This document shows, piece after piece, positions 6,604-6,860 of a stretch of DNA of 6,860 nucleotides. This DNA is from Gelria sp. (GTDB lineage Bacteria > Bacillota > Syntrophomonadia > Syntrophomonadales > Syntrophomonadaceae). Position 1 is the stretch's first letter. Each line of letters begins with the position of its first letter. The stretch is taken from assembly GCA_012839665.1 (NCBI GenBank), contig DUMX01000349.1:1-6860 (forward strand), read 5' to 3'. Under the pieces are notes generated by a model. That model made no database searches, had not been told where the DNA came from, and was given only the letters and a program-made list of their open reading frames with translations. The translations under genes and the position numbers were made by a program.

Positions 6604-6759
6604 TCAGGGTTGATTGCCCGAGAAAAAACGAAGTTTAATAAACGTGCTGTTCCCAAGTCCATTTGAACTCGGGGCGACAATTGGCTGTACTCAAAGGCAA
6701 TCGGGTTAGGTTAATACACGAGGTTATACCATCAAAATCTCTTCAACCTTTGACCCTGA
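6604..6759 (-). ncRNA. Candidate IS110 bridge RNA region
   Basis: The region upstream of the transposase has no convincing ORF. On the minus strand TCAGGGT (6759-6753) can pair with ACCCTGA (6610-6604), closing a segment of about 156 nt, close in size to the IS621 bridge RNA. Inside, CCCGAG (6673-6668) can pair with CTCGGG (6622-6617), alternatively GATTGCC (6703-6697) with GGCAATC (6618-6612), and GTTT/AAAC forms a small hairpin at 6644-6634. Two 8-mers of the proposed left end of the element, TATTAACC and GCCCCGAG, recur here in the same order, as a guide RNA matching its own donor end might show. The pairings were found by eye and no fold was computed. Confidence 0.35.
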
Positions 6760-6843
6760 TAATTAAAATTTAGCAGAATAAGTTTTAAATGCAATAACTA
6801 CGTCATATTTTCATCGGTGGTTGTGTCCTCGGGGCATGGCTGG

Positions 6844-6860
6844 TTAATAAGAAAATAGAA
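6844..6860 (+). repeat. 17-nt dispersed repeat, copy C (cut by window edge)
   Basis: ttaataagaaaatagaa is identical to 17 nt of copy B and in the same orientation. It marks the possible left boundary of the IS. It ends exactly at the window edge, so the match may continue beyond it. Confidence 0.85.

Larger units (their letters stand above)
5205..6843 (-). mobile_element. Probable IS110-family insertion sequence (boundaries provisional)
   Basis: The transposase gene is flanked by about 270 nt of upstream and 124 nt of downstream non-coding DNA. Both edges meet the same 17-nt sequence in the same orientation, at 5188-5204 and 6844-6860. I use those repeats as provisional limits, giving about 1.64 kb. 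A long non-coding left end upstream of the gene and a short right end fit the IS110 subgroup rather than IS1111. IS110 elements usually lack terminal inverted repeats and leave little or no target duplication, so a 17-nt direct repeat is unusual. It might instead be shared target/donor sequence, and the true right end could lie inside 5205-5328. The family is certain; the exact ends are not. Confidence 0.5.

Overview
The window carries six convincing genes, all on the minus strand, so transcription runs from high to low coordinates. Protein content and order (rnhB, a FliK-like gene, a small FlhB C-terminal-domain gene, yraN) match the conserved rnhB-ylqG-ylqH neighbourhood of Firmicutes. The moderate-to-low GC, strong GGAGG ribosome sites and a clostridial-type flavin/iron-sulfur ene-reductase suggest an anaerobic member of the Clostridia, perhaps a Syntrophomonas-like or Peptococcaceae-like organism. 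That placement is inference from gene content, not a database match.

Layout in the direction of transcription. (1) 6844-5205: a probable IS110-family insertion sequence. It has a 415-residue DEDD transposase at 6576-5329, about 270 nt of upstream non-coding DNA that could encode a bridge RNA, and a short downstream end. (2) 5170-3209: a 653-residue Old Yellow Enzyme / 2,4-dienoyl-CoA reductase-like flavoprotein. (3) 3204-2512: ribonuclease HII (rnhB). (4) 2552-729: a 607-residue FliK/YlqG-like protein with a long disordered middle. (5) 717-439: a 92-residue orphan FlhB cytoplasmic-domain homologue (YlqH type). (6) 425-78: a YraN (UPF0102) nuclease-fold protein. Below 78 there is only a short repeat-bearing intergenic stretch running to the window edge.

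Genes 2 to 6 are packed like one operon: junctions of 4 nt, a 41-nt overlap, 11 nt and 13 nt. Each has its own Shine-Dalgarno sequence. The IS lies immediately upstream of this unit and may have altered its promoter region.

The most interesting points are these. A FliK-like protein and an FlhB-C-like protein are encoded side by side with no other flagellar gene in view, and the FlhB-like partner lacks the NPTH autocleavage motif. A candidate bridge-RNA region in the IS shares two 8-mers, in the same order, with the proposed left end of the element. A 17-19 nt word occurs three times in intergenic DNA, two copies bracketing the IS and one just after yraN, which looks like a target sequence or duplicated target. 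The ene-reductase has atypical active-site and cluster motifs. None of this proves a new system.
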